Assembly: GCF_900112495.1 (NCBI RefSeq)
Contig: NZ_FOMA01000005.1
Location: forward strand, 186,001 to 250,000
Reading direction: 5' to 3'
Source of the DNA: Bacillus sp. OV322
Lineage (GTDB): Bacteria; Bacillota; Bacilli; Bacillales; DSM-1321
Length of the DNA stretch: 64,000 bases
Shown: one piece after another, positions 37,746 to 46,157 of the stretch
Layout: the number at the start of each line of letters is the position of its first letter
Position numbering within the stretch: position 1 is the first letter of the stretch
Made by a program: the position numbers and the translations under genes
The notes under the pieces: generated by a model
The model's database searches: none
What the model was told of the DNA's origin: nothing
What the model saw: the letters and a program-made list of their open reading frames with translations, nothing else

Positions 37746-37839
37746 GCACTTTCAACTCCTAAGCAGACAAGTTTACCTTCATTATAATCCTTCTCAGCTT
37801 AGATGCAAGAAAATTCCGCTTTCTTTCTTACGTGTATTA

Positions 37840-37959
37840 TTAGCAGGCTGCTCCGCCATATCCTCCATAACAGCTGCACCCGATTATGATCAGAAGAATA
37901 AATAAAACCACAATCAAAGCAAAACCTGAACCAAACCCGTGTCCGCCGCCAAATGTCAT
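37840..37959 (-). CDS. YjcZ-family sporulation peptide, second copy
   Basis: 39 residues starting at 37959 behind [26 protein letters not shown], then [19 protein letters not shown]: the same helix and GCSC motif as the copy at 8995. No supported gene lies in the following 310-base gap to 38269. Confidence 0.85.
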   Translation of the reverse strand: MTFGGGHGFGSGFALIVVLFILLIIIGCSCYGGYGGAAC

Positions 37960-38269
37960 ATAATAACACTCCTTAAGTAAAATATATGATCCATGAATAT
38001 TAACTTAATACTTCATTCATGGGCTGCTATCATCTTATGCAGATTTTCAGTTGTGTGTTTCACCCATTCTTTAATTTTTGAAAAACGGGCTGGTCCGATG
38101 ATTCCGCTGTACTGTCATGGCTCTTTTCAAGGTTCGTTATCATTTGCCTCCAGGACTTTGCATAAATTGATATATGTGCAAGTCTTAAAATGCTGAATTA
38201 TTGCGAGGGCAGATTATTGGCACAGAACTAAAAAATTAATAAGGCTTATAAGTGAGGTGGAAAGAAGGA

Positions 38270-40603
38270 TTGGATGTTATAGGAAAAAACGTGCTTCGGA
38301 AAGATGCCTGGGATAAAGTAACAGGAAAGGCGAAGTATACGGGAGATGAATGGAGACCGGGAATGCTTCATGTACATAAGGTAGTGAGTCCTTATGCACA
38401 TGCCATAATCAAGAAGATGGATTTTTCCCGCGCCTTGAACATGAAGGGCATCTGGAAAGTCATCATAGGAGAAAATCTGCCTTTGACGGGAGAGGAAATC
38501 AGGGACCGTTACCCTATTGCCTATGAAAGAGTCCGCTACTATGGGGAGACCGTTGCTTTAGTTATAGGAGATTCACCAGGGCTCGCGAAGGCTGCCGCAG
38601 ATTCCATTGCAGTTATATATGAACCTTTGCCTGATGTAAAAACACCAAGGGAGGCCTTGAATAAGGAAGCTCCGATCTTACATGAAAGACTGGGAATGTA
38701 TGAGAAAATTCCTTCTGCATACCCGGTTCCTGGCACCAATATTGCAAACGTGTCTAAAATCAGGAAGGGAGACATGAAAGAAGGCTGGGAAAGCTGTGAT
38801 GTGAGTGCCGAAGAACATTTCTCATTTTCCCCTTCTGATCATGCGGCGATGGAAACCAGATGCTCACTATGCGAAATCAAAGACGACGGAAGCATAATCA
38901 TTACTTCTTCATCACAAGCCCCTTTTATGATAAAGCGTTTGATCAGCGAGTATTTTGAAGTCGAGAGCGGGAAAATTACAGTAAATACACCGCTTGTTGG
39001 CGGAGCATACGGGGGGAAAGCTTCCATACAGCTTGAATTTTTAGCTTATCTTGCTTCAAGGGCTGTAGGCGGCCGTCTTGTCAGGGTGATGAATTCCCGT
39101 GAAGAAGATATGATTACATCGCCATGCCATATTGGCCTTGATGCTACGGTGAAAATCGGGTGTACAAAAGACGGCAAGCTTAAAGCGGCGGAGCTTTTCT
39201 ATTTATGGGACGGAGGAGCTTATGCAGATAAAGCGGCAGATCTCAGCCGGGCGGGAGCAGTTGACTGTACGGGACCTTATCACATTGAAAATATCAGCTG
39301 TGACTCGCTGTGCATGTATACGAACCACCCCTATGCTTCGCCATTTAGGGGGTTTGCCCATTCAGAAGTTTTATTCGCCTTTGAGAGGACAATGGATATC
39401 CTTGCAAAAAAGCTGAATATGGATCCGTTTGATTTAAGAGAAAGGAATAGTATCATGCCAGGGCATACCACACCGACACAGGTACGATTGAATAAAAGTA
39501 ACGTCGGGAATTTGCCTGCATGCATTCATCGGCTGAAAATCGCCATGGAATGGGAAAAAGGCCAATTGATTCCGGCGGGCGATCATAAAGTAATTGCAAA
39601 AGGAATAAGCTGTGTGTGGAAAAATTCTACAATTGATGTGAATGCGGGATCTGGTGTTTTCTTAACCTTTAATGATGACGCCAGTGTTAACCTTATTTCG
39701 GGAGTCGTTGAAATTGGTACTGGAACGAAAACAGTTTTGGCGCAAATAGTGGCAGAAATACTGCAAATTGATATTGAAAAAGTCCATGTCCAAATGGGTG
39801 TAAACACCAAAAGCACTCCGCAGCACTGGAAAACCGTAGCAAGCCGTGGAATTTTGATGGCAGGCAGGGCAGCGGAACAGGCTGCGAAAGATATAGTAGC
39901 ACAATTAAAGCAAATTGCTTCTTGTGTGCTGAAAGCTCCGGCAGAGGATTTTGAAATTGGCGGCGGAAGAGTGTACTTAAAAAGTGAACCTGATGCTGGC
40001 TTAGATTTCAAGGACATCGTAAATGGCTATACCTTTCCTAATGGAAATACAATTGGAGGACCGCTGCTTGGTAAAGGCCATTATGTGCTTCGGGGGATAA
40101 CATATTTAGATCAGGAGACAGGTGAAGGCAACCCGGGCCCTGAATGGGAAGTAGGTGCACAGGGAGTCGAAGTTGAGTTTGATACACGTCAATACACCTA
40201 TAAAATCAGAAGGGCTTTTTCGGTTATGGACGCTGGCAGGGTTTTAAACAGAAAAATGGCAGAAGGGCAGTTAATGGGTGCCATGAGCATGGGCCTTGCC
40301 TTCAGCGGAAGGGAAACCTTTTACTTTGATGATTACAGCCGTGTCCTTAATTTTCAGCTTAGGACATACAGGCCGCTGAGGTTTGGGGAAGAACCCGAAT
40401 ATATTTGCGAATTTATTGAAGCGCCGCACGGAGAAGCTCCATTCGGCGCAAGAGGAATGGGAGAGCATGGGATTCTTGGCATGCCTGCAGCGCTCGGGAA
40501 CAGTTTATCCCTGGCGGCAGCAGTTTCTTTGACCCGGCTTCCATTAATTCCTGAATATATCTGGAGGAAAAAAACGGGAGGAAGAGGGATTGATTTCATA
40601 TGA
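38270..40603 (+). CDS. pucD: Molybdenum hydroxylase large subunit (xanthine dehydrogenase-like)
   Basis: TTG at 38270, nine bases after GAGGTGG, gives the expected start LDVIGKNVLRKDAWDKVTGK; GTG at 38252 is the alternative. Molybdopterin-binding features: HEHFSFSPSDHAAMETRC-like region, TPLVGGAYGGK, FRGFAHSEVLFAFE and, near the end, GARGMGEHGILG with the catalytic Glu. About 777 residues. With the two overlapping genes it forms a three-subunit hydroxylase in the order of B. subtilis pucD-C-E. The substrate could be a purine or another heterocycle or aldehyde. Confidence 0.85.
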   Translation: MDVIGKNVLRKDAWDKVTGKAKYTGDEWRPGMLHVHKVVSPYAHAIIKKMDFSRALNMKGIWKVIIGENLPLTGEEIRDRYPIAYERVRYYGETVALVIGDSPGLAKAAADSIAVIYEPLPDVKTPREALNKEAPILHERLGMYEKIPSAYPVPGTNIANVSKIRKGDMKEGWESCDVSAEEHFSFSPSDHAAMETRCSLCEIKDDGSIIITSSSQAPFMIKRLISEYFEVESGKITVNTPLVGGAYGGKASIQLEFLAYLASRAVGGRLVRVMNSREEDMITSPCHIGLDATVKIGCTKDGKLKAAELFYLWDGGAYADKAADLSRAGAVDCTGPYHIENISCDSLCMYTNHPYASPFRGFAHSEVLFAFERTMDILAKKLNMDPFDLRERNSIMPGHTTPTQVRLNKSNVGNLPACIHRLKIAMEWEKGQLIPAGDHKVIAKGISCVWKNSTIDVNAGSGVFLTFNDDASVNLISGVVEIGTGTKTVLAQIVAEILQIDIEKVHVQMGVNTKSTPQHWKTVASRGILMAGRAAEQAAKDIVAQLKQIASCVLKAPAEDFEIGGGRVYLKSEPDAGLDFKDIVNGYTFPNGNTIGGPLLGKGHYVLRGITYLDQETGEGNPGPEWEVGAQGVEVEFDTRQYTYKIRRAFSVMDAGRVLNRKMAEGQLMGAMSMGLAFSGRETFYFDDYSRVLNFQLRTYRPLRFGEEPEYICEFIEAPHGEAPFGARGMGEHGILGMPAALGNSLSLAAAVSLTRLPLIPEYIWRKKTGGRGIDFI

Positions 40604-41426
40604 CCGTGAGTACTACAAGCCGAAAACCATTCAGGAAGCTGCGGAATTATATTACACTCTAGATTCCAAAGGTAAAGCACCCATATTCTTTAATGGAGGG
40701 ACGGAAATTATAACGCTGGGCCGCCTTAATCTGATTTCGGCAAATGCCTTTATAGACATCAAGGACATTCCCGAATGCAAGGTATATGAAATGGCAGAGG
40801 GCCATCTTGTTATCGGATCTTCACTTCCCCTGTCCAGGTTTGATGAAAAACAGGATTTTCCTCTATTATCCCAATTGGCAAAGGGTGTTGCTGATGCCAC
40901 CTCAAGGAATAAAATAACTATTGGTGGCAATATGTGCGGAAACATCTTCTACCGTGAAGCAATACTGCCCTTTTTATTAGCAGACAGCATGGTTTACTTA
41001 GCTTCAAGGGATGGAATGAAAAAGAGGCCCATACTGGAAGTTTTTCATAAAGAAATGCTCCTGGAAAAAGGAGAGTTTTTAGTGCAGATTTCGACGCCTG
41101 CTAAATATTTAAATATGCCCTATGCAAGTGTGAAAAGGAGGCAGCAGTGGGATACAGGGTACCCGCTGCTGACAGTCGCTTCTATCAAAAAAGGAGATAT
41201 GCTCCGCTTTGCTTTTAGCGGTTTATGTTCCTTCCCGTTTCGCTCACATGAAATGGAAAAGGTTTTAAATGACAGTAACAAATCATACCGGGACCGGATT
41301 TTGTCTTCATTCAGCGAATTGCCCGCACCTGTCCTTAATGATATTGAGGGATCAAGCGACTACCGGTTATTTGTGCTGAAAAACATTCTGCTGGACTTTT
41401 TTGCTTTACTTGAAGGTGATGTATAA
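40590..41426 (+). CDS. pucC: Molybdenum hydroxylase FAD subunit
   Basis: TTG start overlapping the end of the large-subunit gene by 14 bases, with GGGAGGAAGAGGG as ribosome site. FFNGGTEIITLGR and TIGGNMCGN are the FAD-binding motifs of the CoxM/XdhB family. 278 residues. It passes electrons from the Mo/Fe-S subunits to NAD or another acceptor. Confidence 0.85.
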   Translation: MISYDREYYKPKTIQEAAELYYTLDSKGKAPIFFNGGTEIITLGRLNLISANAFIDIKDIPECKVYEMAEGHLVIGSSLPLSRFDEKQDFPLLSQLAKGVADATSRNKITIGGNMCGNIFYREAILPFLLADSMVYLASRDGMKKRPILEVFHKEMLLEKGEFLVQISTPAKYLNMPYASVKRRQQWDTGYPLLTVASIKKGDMLRFAFSGLCSFPFRSHEMEKVLNDSNKSYRDRILSSFSELPAPVLNDIEGSSDYRLFVLKNILLDFFALLEGDV

Positions 41427-41902
41427 TGGCCCATACATATCTTGTTTCAATAAAAATTAATGAAAGAATGTACGAAATATCAGTTTCAGCTTTTGATATT
41501 TTGCTGGATGTTTTACGGAGACAGGGCCTGACAGGAGCAAAGCCAGGCTGCCGGAATGGAGATTGCGGGGCATGCACCATACTGATGAACGGCAGGCCCA
41601 TGAAGTCATGCCTTGTTTTGGCTATAGAAGGTGAAGACTCTGAAATAACGACGATAGAAGGAATTGGGGCCTCGCCTATTCAAAAGGCGTTTGTCGATCA
41701 TTTTGCTTTTCAGTGCGGCTACTGTACCCCTGGATTTATTATGAATATACACGGGCTGCTCCTTCAAAATCCTGCTCCCGATAAAAGTATAATAACAGAA
41801 TGGCTTTCTTCTAATATTTGCCGGTGTACAGGATATAAAGAAATTGAAGAAGCAGTTTTATTACTGAATGAAAGCTGGCAATTTCCGGAAAAGAACCAGT
41901 GA
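41426..41902 (+). CDS. pucE: Molybdenum hydroxylase [2Fe-2S] subunit
   Basis: ATG overlaps the preceding stop (TAATG). Plant-type cluster CRNGDCGACTILMNG, then C at MKSC, and the second cluster FQCGYCTPGFIMN with NICRCTGYKEI: all eight Cys are present. 158 residues. Last gene of the operon. The cofactor-maturation genes pucA/pucB are not next to it. Confidence 0.9.
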   Translation: MAHTYLVSIKINERMYEISVSAFDILLDVLRRQGLTGAKPGCRNGDCGACTILMNGRPMKSCLVLAIEGEDSEITTIEGIGASPIQKAFVDHFAFQCGYCTPGFIMNIHGLLLQNPAPDKSIITEWLSSNICRCTGYKEIEEAVLLLNESWQFPEKNQ

Positions 41903-42028
41903 TCCTTCAGCTATATAATATGCTATCAGAAAGCCAAGCATCTTAAAATTAGGTAAAACCAGAATAAGGATTTAAACTGGTAGTGGGGGAATTGAATTTT
42001 CCGGGTAAATTTATGCAAGGAGAACAAT

Positions 42029-42178
42029 ATGGCATTCGTTGATTGCGAGAGATTAATTTTTATAAAAGAATTAATGAAATTATACGCAGAATATATGAAA
42101 TGCCACGATAGCAAAGTACGGATATGTATCATAGAAGATATATTCGATATCTGCAGAACTATTAGTAAATTAGCATAA
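42029..42178 (+). CDS. Small basic/acidic peptide of unknown function
   Basis: ATG at 42029 six bases after AAGGAG. 49 residues (AFVDCERLIFIKELMKLYAE, then CIIEDIFDICRTISKLA), two amphipathic helices with four Cys. No known family. It lies 126 bases after the molybdenum hydroxylase operon. The strong ribosome site is the main support. Confidence 0.5.
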   Translation: MAFVDCERLIFIKELMKLYAEYMKCHDSKVRICIIEDIFDICRTISKLA

Positions 42179-42393
42179 ACATTACATGCCCGGCATATTT
42201 TAATTCCCTCTTGAATATTTTAGAGAAAACTCCTCTGGAATTATTAATAATTTAACAAAAAGTAAAATTTTATCATAAGACGGGGTGTTCATGCAACAAT
42301 TATTGTGTTAGTATGGAACTAATAAAATAATAAATTATTATCCAGGGCATGTTCGATTTTTTGCTATCCCCTTGTATAAGGGAAGGAGTTAAA

Positions 42394-42765
42394 ATGGAAA
42401 AAATCAGTGTTTTCTTAGATGACCACAGAAGAGCGCCGCTTGGTTATGTTTTAGCAGAAACAATTGATGAATGCCTGGAACTGCTGCGGAATTTCCGCAT
42501 TGAGCATTTATCCTTGGATCATGACTTGCTTAGCAAAACCAGGAATGGTTTTTTGCTTGTGCAGATGATGATCAGAGAAAAATTATTTGCAAACCGCATT
42601 ACCATCCATTCTGCCAATTCAGTCGGCGGAAAAGCAATGTACAACTGCCTGAAACAAGCACAGCATGACTCTATTTTGCCCACATCAACTATTTTATCCT
42701 TACGCCCTCTGCCTCTGCATTTCTTCCCGCCAAGAGTTCTGCAGCACTATTTAGATATACTGTGA
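42394..42765 (+). CDS. Cyclic-phosphate processing receiver-domain protein
   Basis: ATG at 42394 with GGAAGGAG six bases upstream. ISVFLDDHRRAPLGYVLAET, then HLSLDHDLL and GFLLVQMMIREKLFANRITI, then HSANSVGGKAMY match the small receiver-like family linked to cyclic-phosphate RNA or nucleotide processing. The conserved DDxRxxP and SLDHDL residues are all present. 123 residues. Confidence 0.75.
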   Translation: MEKISVFLDDHRRAPLGYVLAETIDECLELLRNFRIEHLSLDHDLLSKTRNGFLLVQMMIREKLFANRITIHSANSVGGKAMYNCLKQAQHDSILPTSTILSLRPLPLHFFPPRVLQHYLDIL

Positions 42766-43043
42766 TCCCTTCCTGCCAAAACGACTGCTCAAAAAATTCC
42801 GTTCACATATAAAAATTGTAAACTTTATAAGCATGAGTATTCGTAATACTGCGAGAATATATTCATGCTTTTTGTCATGCATAAAAACAGCGCTGACGAC
42901 TGGCATGCACCTTCTAAACTCTCCCGCTAAAACATTCTGGTGCTTAATCATTGAAAACATGTCATGTTTGATGAATCGTCATCCACCCATTTTCAATCAA
43001 AATCATATATAATTGGATTGTTTCATTAAAGGAGGGTAATAAG

Positions 43044-43340
43044 TTGCATCAAAGAATTACAGAAGCAGATGATCAGGAGCTGCCAGCATTCGAAAGCAGC
43101 GAAGAAGCAAGTGCTTATTTTAAGAAAAAATATGGTGATGATTTTATCCTAAAAAGCTCAAAGGAAATAAATGGAGAACAAGTTGACATTTATGTACTTG
43201 TACTTAACAGGGAAGCATTCAGAAGCGGTGAAGAAAAGTGGGCCAAGGCATACCGGGAAATCATTGAGGAATCCGATTTTACCAGCAGTTTTCAATCTAT
43301 TGGGCTCAGCAGGAATGGTGAAGTTTATATTGCCTATTAA
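43044..43340 (+). CDS. Hypothetical protein
   Basis: TTG start seven bases after AAAGGAGGG. 98 residues, acidic: AFESSEEASAYFKKKYGDDF, then INGEQVDIYVLVLNREAF and SFQSIGLSRNGEVYIAY. Predicted alpha-beta-beta fold. I do not recognise the family. The next feature downstream is the 6S RNA. Confidence 0.65.
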   Translation: MHQRITEADDQELPAFESSEEASAYFKKKYGDDFILKSSKEINGEQVDIYVLVLNREAFRSGEEKWAKAYREIIEESDFTSSFQSIGLSRNGEVYIAY

Positions 43341-43460
43341 CCAGGCAGATTAAGGCATTACGAAATTAACCAGCATGAATTGAATATTGCAGGTTTTTGT
43401 AAAAGATTTTACCAGATCATTAACCTTGTGCTTTTACCGCAAATCATGTAATATAAATAC

Positions 43461-43652
43461 ACAAGCTGCGTTGTACGTATGGATAATAAAGTTTTAACCT
43501 TTAAGCTGTAATAGGGAGTTTTATATCAAAACAGGAATGTCATGCCTCAGTCACTGACTCGGAGGACGTACAGGAATGTTTTTGCAAACACCCACTTTGA
43601 GGAGTGGTGGTTTAAAACTTTCTTACTTAACTACGGCAAGTGCGGCTTGCTT
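43461..43652 (+). ncRNA. Probable 6S RNA
   Basis: Promoter TTGTGC (43426), 17-base spacer, TAATAT (43449). The RNA closes on itself: 43462-43479 pairs with 43632-43649 (about 18 bp with wobbles), then AAAGTTTTAACC pairs with GGTTTAAAACTTT across a bulge. An apical CCTCAGTC/GACTCGGAGG hairpin and large single-stranded sides remain in the middle, the open-promoter mimic layout of 6S RNA. Length about 190 nt and the own terminator fit. It would bind sigma-A RNA polymerase. Confidence 0.65.
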
Positions 43653-43665
43653 ATAAAAAATGCCT

Positions 43666-43694
43666 AACCCGGTTCCTTATGGAGCCGGGTTTTT
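43666..43694 (+). terminator. 6S RNA terminator
   Basis: AACCCGGTTCC pairs with GGAGCCGGGTT, then TTTT. Confidence 0.85.
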
Positions 43695-43721
43695 ACGTGC
43701 ATTATGTAATACTTTTTCACA

Positions 43722-43952
43722 AAGGCTCTTTTCTTAAAGGTTGTTGTTATTTAATAAGTTTTCGAGGCAAATCTATTGTTAAAGCTGGTTGATTGGAGCG
43801 AAAGGTGCGAAGACTCCAGCGGGATTAGCGTGACAGATGAGACCCTGCAGACGCATGTCGAGGAGGCTCAGCACATGCACCGCGGAAAGCGGAGCATCCT
43901 GTAGCGGAAATCAACCCCTTGTTCCATAGCAACAAAGTTTAGAAAACAGCCT
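43722..43952 (+). repeat. MITE-like dispersed repeat, copy 5 (full length)
   Basis: AAGGCTCTTTTCTTAAAGGT to GTTTAGAAAACAGCCT, with the complete GC-rich middle. It starts 27 bases after the 6S terminator. Confidence 0.85.
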
Positions 43953-44197
43953 TCACAAAAAAACCCGGCTAATGCCAGGGCCAGATTTAAAGATATATAA
44001 TTAAAGGGGGTACTGAGTGAGATGATTTCTAACTCAATATAAACAGGTTACATGATAGTTGTTAACAAATTATGAAGATTTCTGTAAGAGATTATTAATT
44101 TTTTGCTGATTTTCCTCATCGGGGTCAATTATAAGTACATGTCTCAGCCTCCCCGGAAATATACATACGTTATCAGTACTTTTTAAGGGGTGATTCA

Positions 44198-44491
44198 ATG
44201 AAACAGTATACGGAACTTTTTACGGTCGCTTACAATGCCATTTGCCTGCGCTGCAAAAATAGAGGAGCTGTACAGCCTTATGGAAGATATTTTCCTCATG
44301 GGGTAGGGGAACTTGCTGATCAGCATAAAATTTTTGAAGGGGTGAGAGATGAGCCTTATATGTCTCATGCATCAGGTTTCGGAGGCACACTGCCATACAG
44401 GTGCCTGAACTGCGGAAACATAGGATTAATTGATAGAGCAGGATTAGAAGGATACAAACAGGCTTTCAAAAGTATTAAAACCGAGATGTAA
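44198..44491 (+). CDS. Zinc-ribbon hypothetical protein
   Basis: ATG at 44198 with AAGGGGTG upstream. 97 residues with two paired Cys sets, AICLRCKNRG (about residue 17) and RCLNCGNIGL (about 68), forming a split zinc ribbon. Between them PYGRYFPHGVGELADQHKIF and ASGFGGTLP. Family not recognised. The 330-base gap after it holds only an (AT)n tract near 44536. Confidence 0.65.
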   Translation: MKQYTELFTVAYNAICLRCKNRGAVQPYGRYFPHGVGELADQHKIFEGVRDEPYMSHASGFGGTLPYRCLNCGNIGLIDRAGLEGYKQAFKSIKTEM

Positions 44492-44823
44492 TTCATCGTA
44501 AGCGGTGTGATTAAGCATGCTTAATGCTAGTAAATATATATATATATATTAAAGTTGTCCCCTATGTAATTTGGGAAAAGTCAATATCCGGAAATCAGCA
44601 GGCAATACTAAAATGGCTTTTTTTTAAAAGTTAGTAGTTTGAAAAATCTAAATATTTTGTTATAATAGGGACTATAGAAAGCTGAATCTCTATAAGTACT
44701 AGTATTGAAGGCATTGTGAGTCAGCTTGTTAGAAATACAAGTTTATTTAAACTTTATTCAGGGTAATAAAGAGTACACATTTACTGCTTTATACTAAAGA
44801 TGATCTTAAGGAGGAGGAATTAC

Positions 44824-45150
44824 ATGCAAGTACTATCAATCGAAACACTTCAAGAAGATCCGAAGGCTCCTGTTTCCATGAGGTCCGTTTTTTCACATTG
44901 TGCCTTAACCGGTAATTTGAATTTGCACAAAAATATTATTCCGCCTGGTAAGCGTATTCCTCTTTCTGAAATATCAGATCACGGGGAAAATGTTTATTCA
45001 ATCATCACAAACGGGTCCATTGTAACGGAAACTACAGGTGAAACACACAGGATTTCTGAGGGTGAAACAATATTTATATCGGCAGGGCATGAGCATATTG
45101 CGTATAATGACGGAAATGAAGACTGCGAAATCCTCTGCGTTCATATTTGA
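44824..45150 (+). CDS. Small cupin-fold protein
   Basis: ATG at 44824 six bases after GGAGGAGG; the frame from 44800 starts inside that site. 108 residues with the cupin pattern PPGKRIPLSEISDHGENVYS, then EGETIFISAGHEHIAYN. The metal-binding His set is only partly kept. Function unknown. Followed by a terminator. Confidence 0.8.
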   Translation: MQVLSIETLQEDPKAPVSMRSVFSHCALTGNLNLHKNIIPPGKRIPLSEISDHGENVYSIITNGSIVTETTGETHRISEGETIFISAGHEHIAYNDGNEDCEILCVHI

Positions 45151-45166
45151 TAAATATTTAAACATG

Positions 45167-45193
45167 AAGCCTTGAGAAATCAAGGCTTTTTTT
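45167..45193 (+). terminator. Terminator after the cupin gene
   Basis: AAGCCTTG pairs with CAAGGCTT, then TTTTTT. Confidence 0.85.
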
Positions 45194-45385
45194 ATGCTGC
45201 AAAAACGTCATTAACTGATACTTATGCTTGCATTGTTTAATGCTTGTTCTATATTGTCCCCAAAACCGTAAGCTTCAAGTGCTTTTACAGAATTGCTATT
45301 GTGTACTTGAAAGAAGCCTGTCAACAAGCCTCAAGGTATAAAATATCTGTTAAAAAGGCATAACACTAACAGGAGGTGTTAACTG

Positions 45386-45601
45386 ATGGATATATTAGAA
45401 CCTAAAAAATTCGAAATTCATAAAGATGGAAGTTATACAGAGTCCCATTATGAACAAGTAAAGGCAGGAGACCATTTTAGAATGTTTCATCCGGATGGCC
45501 AGCCCTTCTTATATGAAGATGATGACAAAGAAACCTATCAGTCTGCATCACATCCATATTTTGATGATGAATTGGGTGTCTGGTTTATAGAGATTAAATA
45601 G
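45386..45601 (+). CDS. Small acidic hypothetical protein
   Basis: ATG at 45386 with AGGAGG nine bases upstream. 71 residues: KKFEIHKDGSYTESHYEQVK, then GDHFRMFHPDGQPFLYEDDD and PYFDDELGVWFIEIK. Beta-rich, no cysteines, no known domain. Confidence 0.7.
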   Translation: MDILEPKKFEIHKDGSYTESHYEQVKAGDHFRMFHPDGQPFLYEDDDKETYQSASHPYFDDELGVWFIEIK

Positions 45602-45606
45602 GTGTA

Positions 45607-45789
45607 ATTCCTTTCCCTTTCCTTTCTTCATTCTTTTTCATTTCCTTATTATACTCCGTTTCAAACCGGCTCGTTTCTATATGGCTAACGACTGCATTTT
45701 CCTTCGTTTCAGGCTTACATACTGTACTGATTCTGGGTTTAGGCTATATTAGCAGATACAGAAAAAAACGAATGGTGAATTCTTCCTGA
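45607..45789 (+). CDS. Possible two-helix membrane peptide without a standard start
   Basis: The frame stays open for 60 codons and would encode two membrane helices (FPFLSSFFFISLLYSVS and TTAFSFVSGLHTVLILGLGY) and a basic end SRYRKKRMVNSS. The only start-like codon is ATT at 45607, two bases after AGGTGTA. It could be a gene tail left by a deletion or a chance frame. Confidence 0.25.
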   Translation: MPFPFLSSFFFISLLYSVSNRLVSIWLTTAFSFVSGLHTVLILGLGYISRYRKKRMVNSS

Positions 45790-45937
45790 ATTTGTTCTGA
45801 TTAATTCTTCCTTTCTCTATATAAGTAATTGTATGGAATACATAAAAAGGGTTTCAGTATTTGTAAATAGCAAGGTCATGCTGATTAAAGTGCAGGCTGT
45901 TAGGGCATACTTCTGAAAAATGATAAGGAGATTACCA

Positions 45938-46096
45938 ATGAAATGCTCTATGTGTAAAAGAAAAAAAGAAATTGTCTACAATAATATGGGAAACCAATAT
46001 TGTGATGATTGCTGGTCTGTCGTGACGATTCCTTATGACACTCTGGTAAGCCAGGGGATGGCTTATTTGCCGTCAAATGATGAGAAGACTCTCTAA
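45938..46096 (+). CDS. Small CxxC zinc-ribbon peptide
   Basis: ATG at 45938 seven bases after AAGGAG. 52 residues: MKCSMCKRKKEIVYNNMGNQ, then YCDDCWSVVTIPYDTLVSQG. The two CxxC pairs 20 residues apart form a zinc ribbon. No partner gene is evident. Followed by a terminator. Confidence 0.7.
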   Translation: MKCSMCKRKKEIVYNNMGNQYCDDCWSVVTIPYDTLVSQGMAYLPSNDEKTL

Positions 46097-46109
46097 AAGA
46101 TGCAGATGA

Positions 46110-46147
46110 AAAACCTTCCAAATATGACTTTTGGAAGGTTTTTTTGT
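46110..46147. terminator. Bidirectional terminator
   Basis: AACCTTCCAA pairs with TTGGAAGGTT, then seven T, between convergent genes. Confidence 0.85.
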
Positions 46148-46157
46148 AGAAGAAGGG

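Noticed and set aside
37993..38196. ORFs on both strands between the YjcZ gene and the Mo hydroxylase
   Set aside because: The minus frame (IIGPARFSKIKEWVKHTTEN) has some protein character, but no start codon or ribosome site is present.
44530..44560. (AT)n tract as a possible regulatory element
   Set aside because: A simple repeat with no flanking pairing or promoter match.
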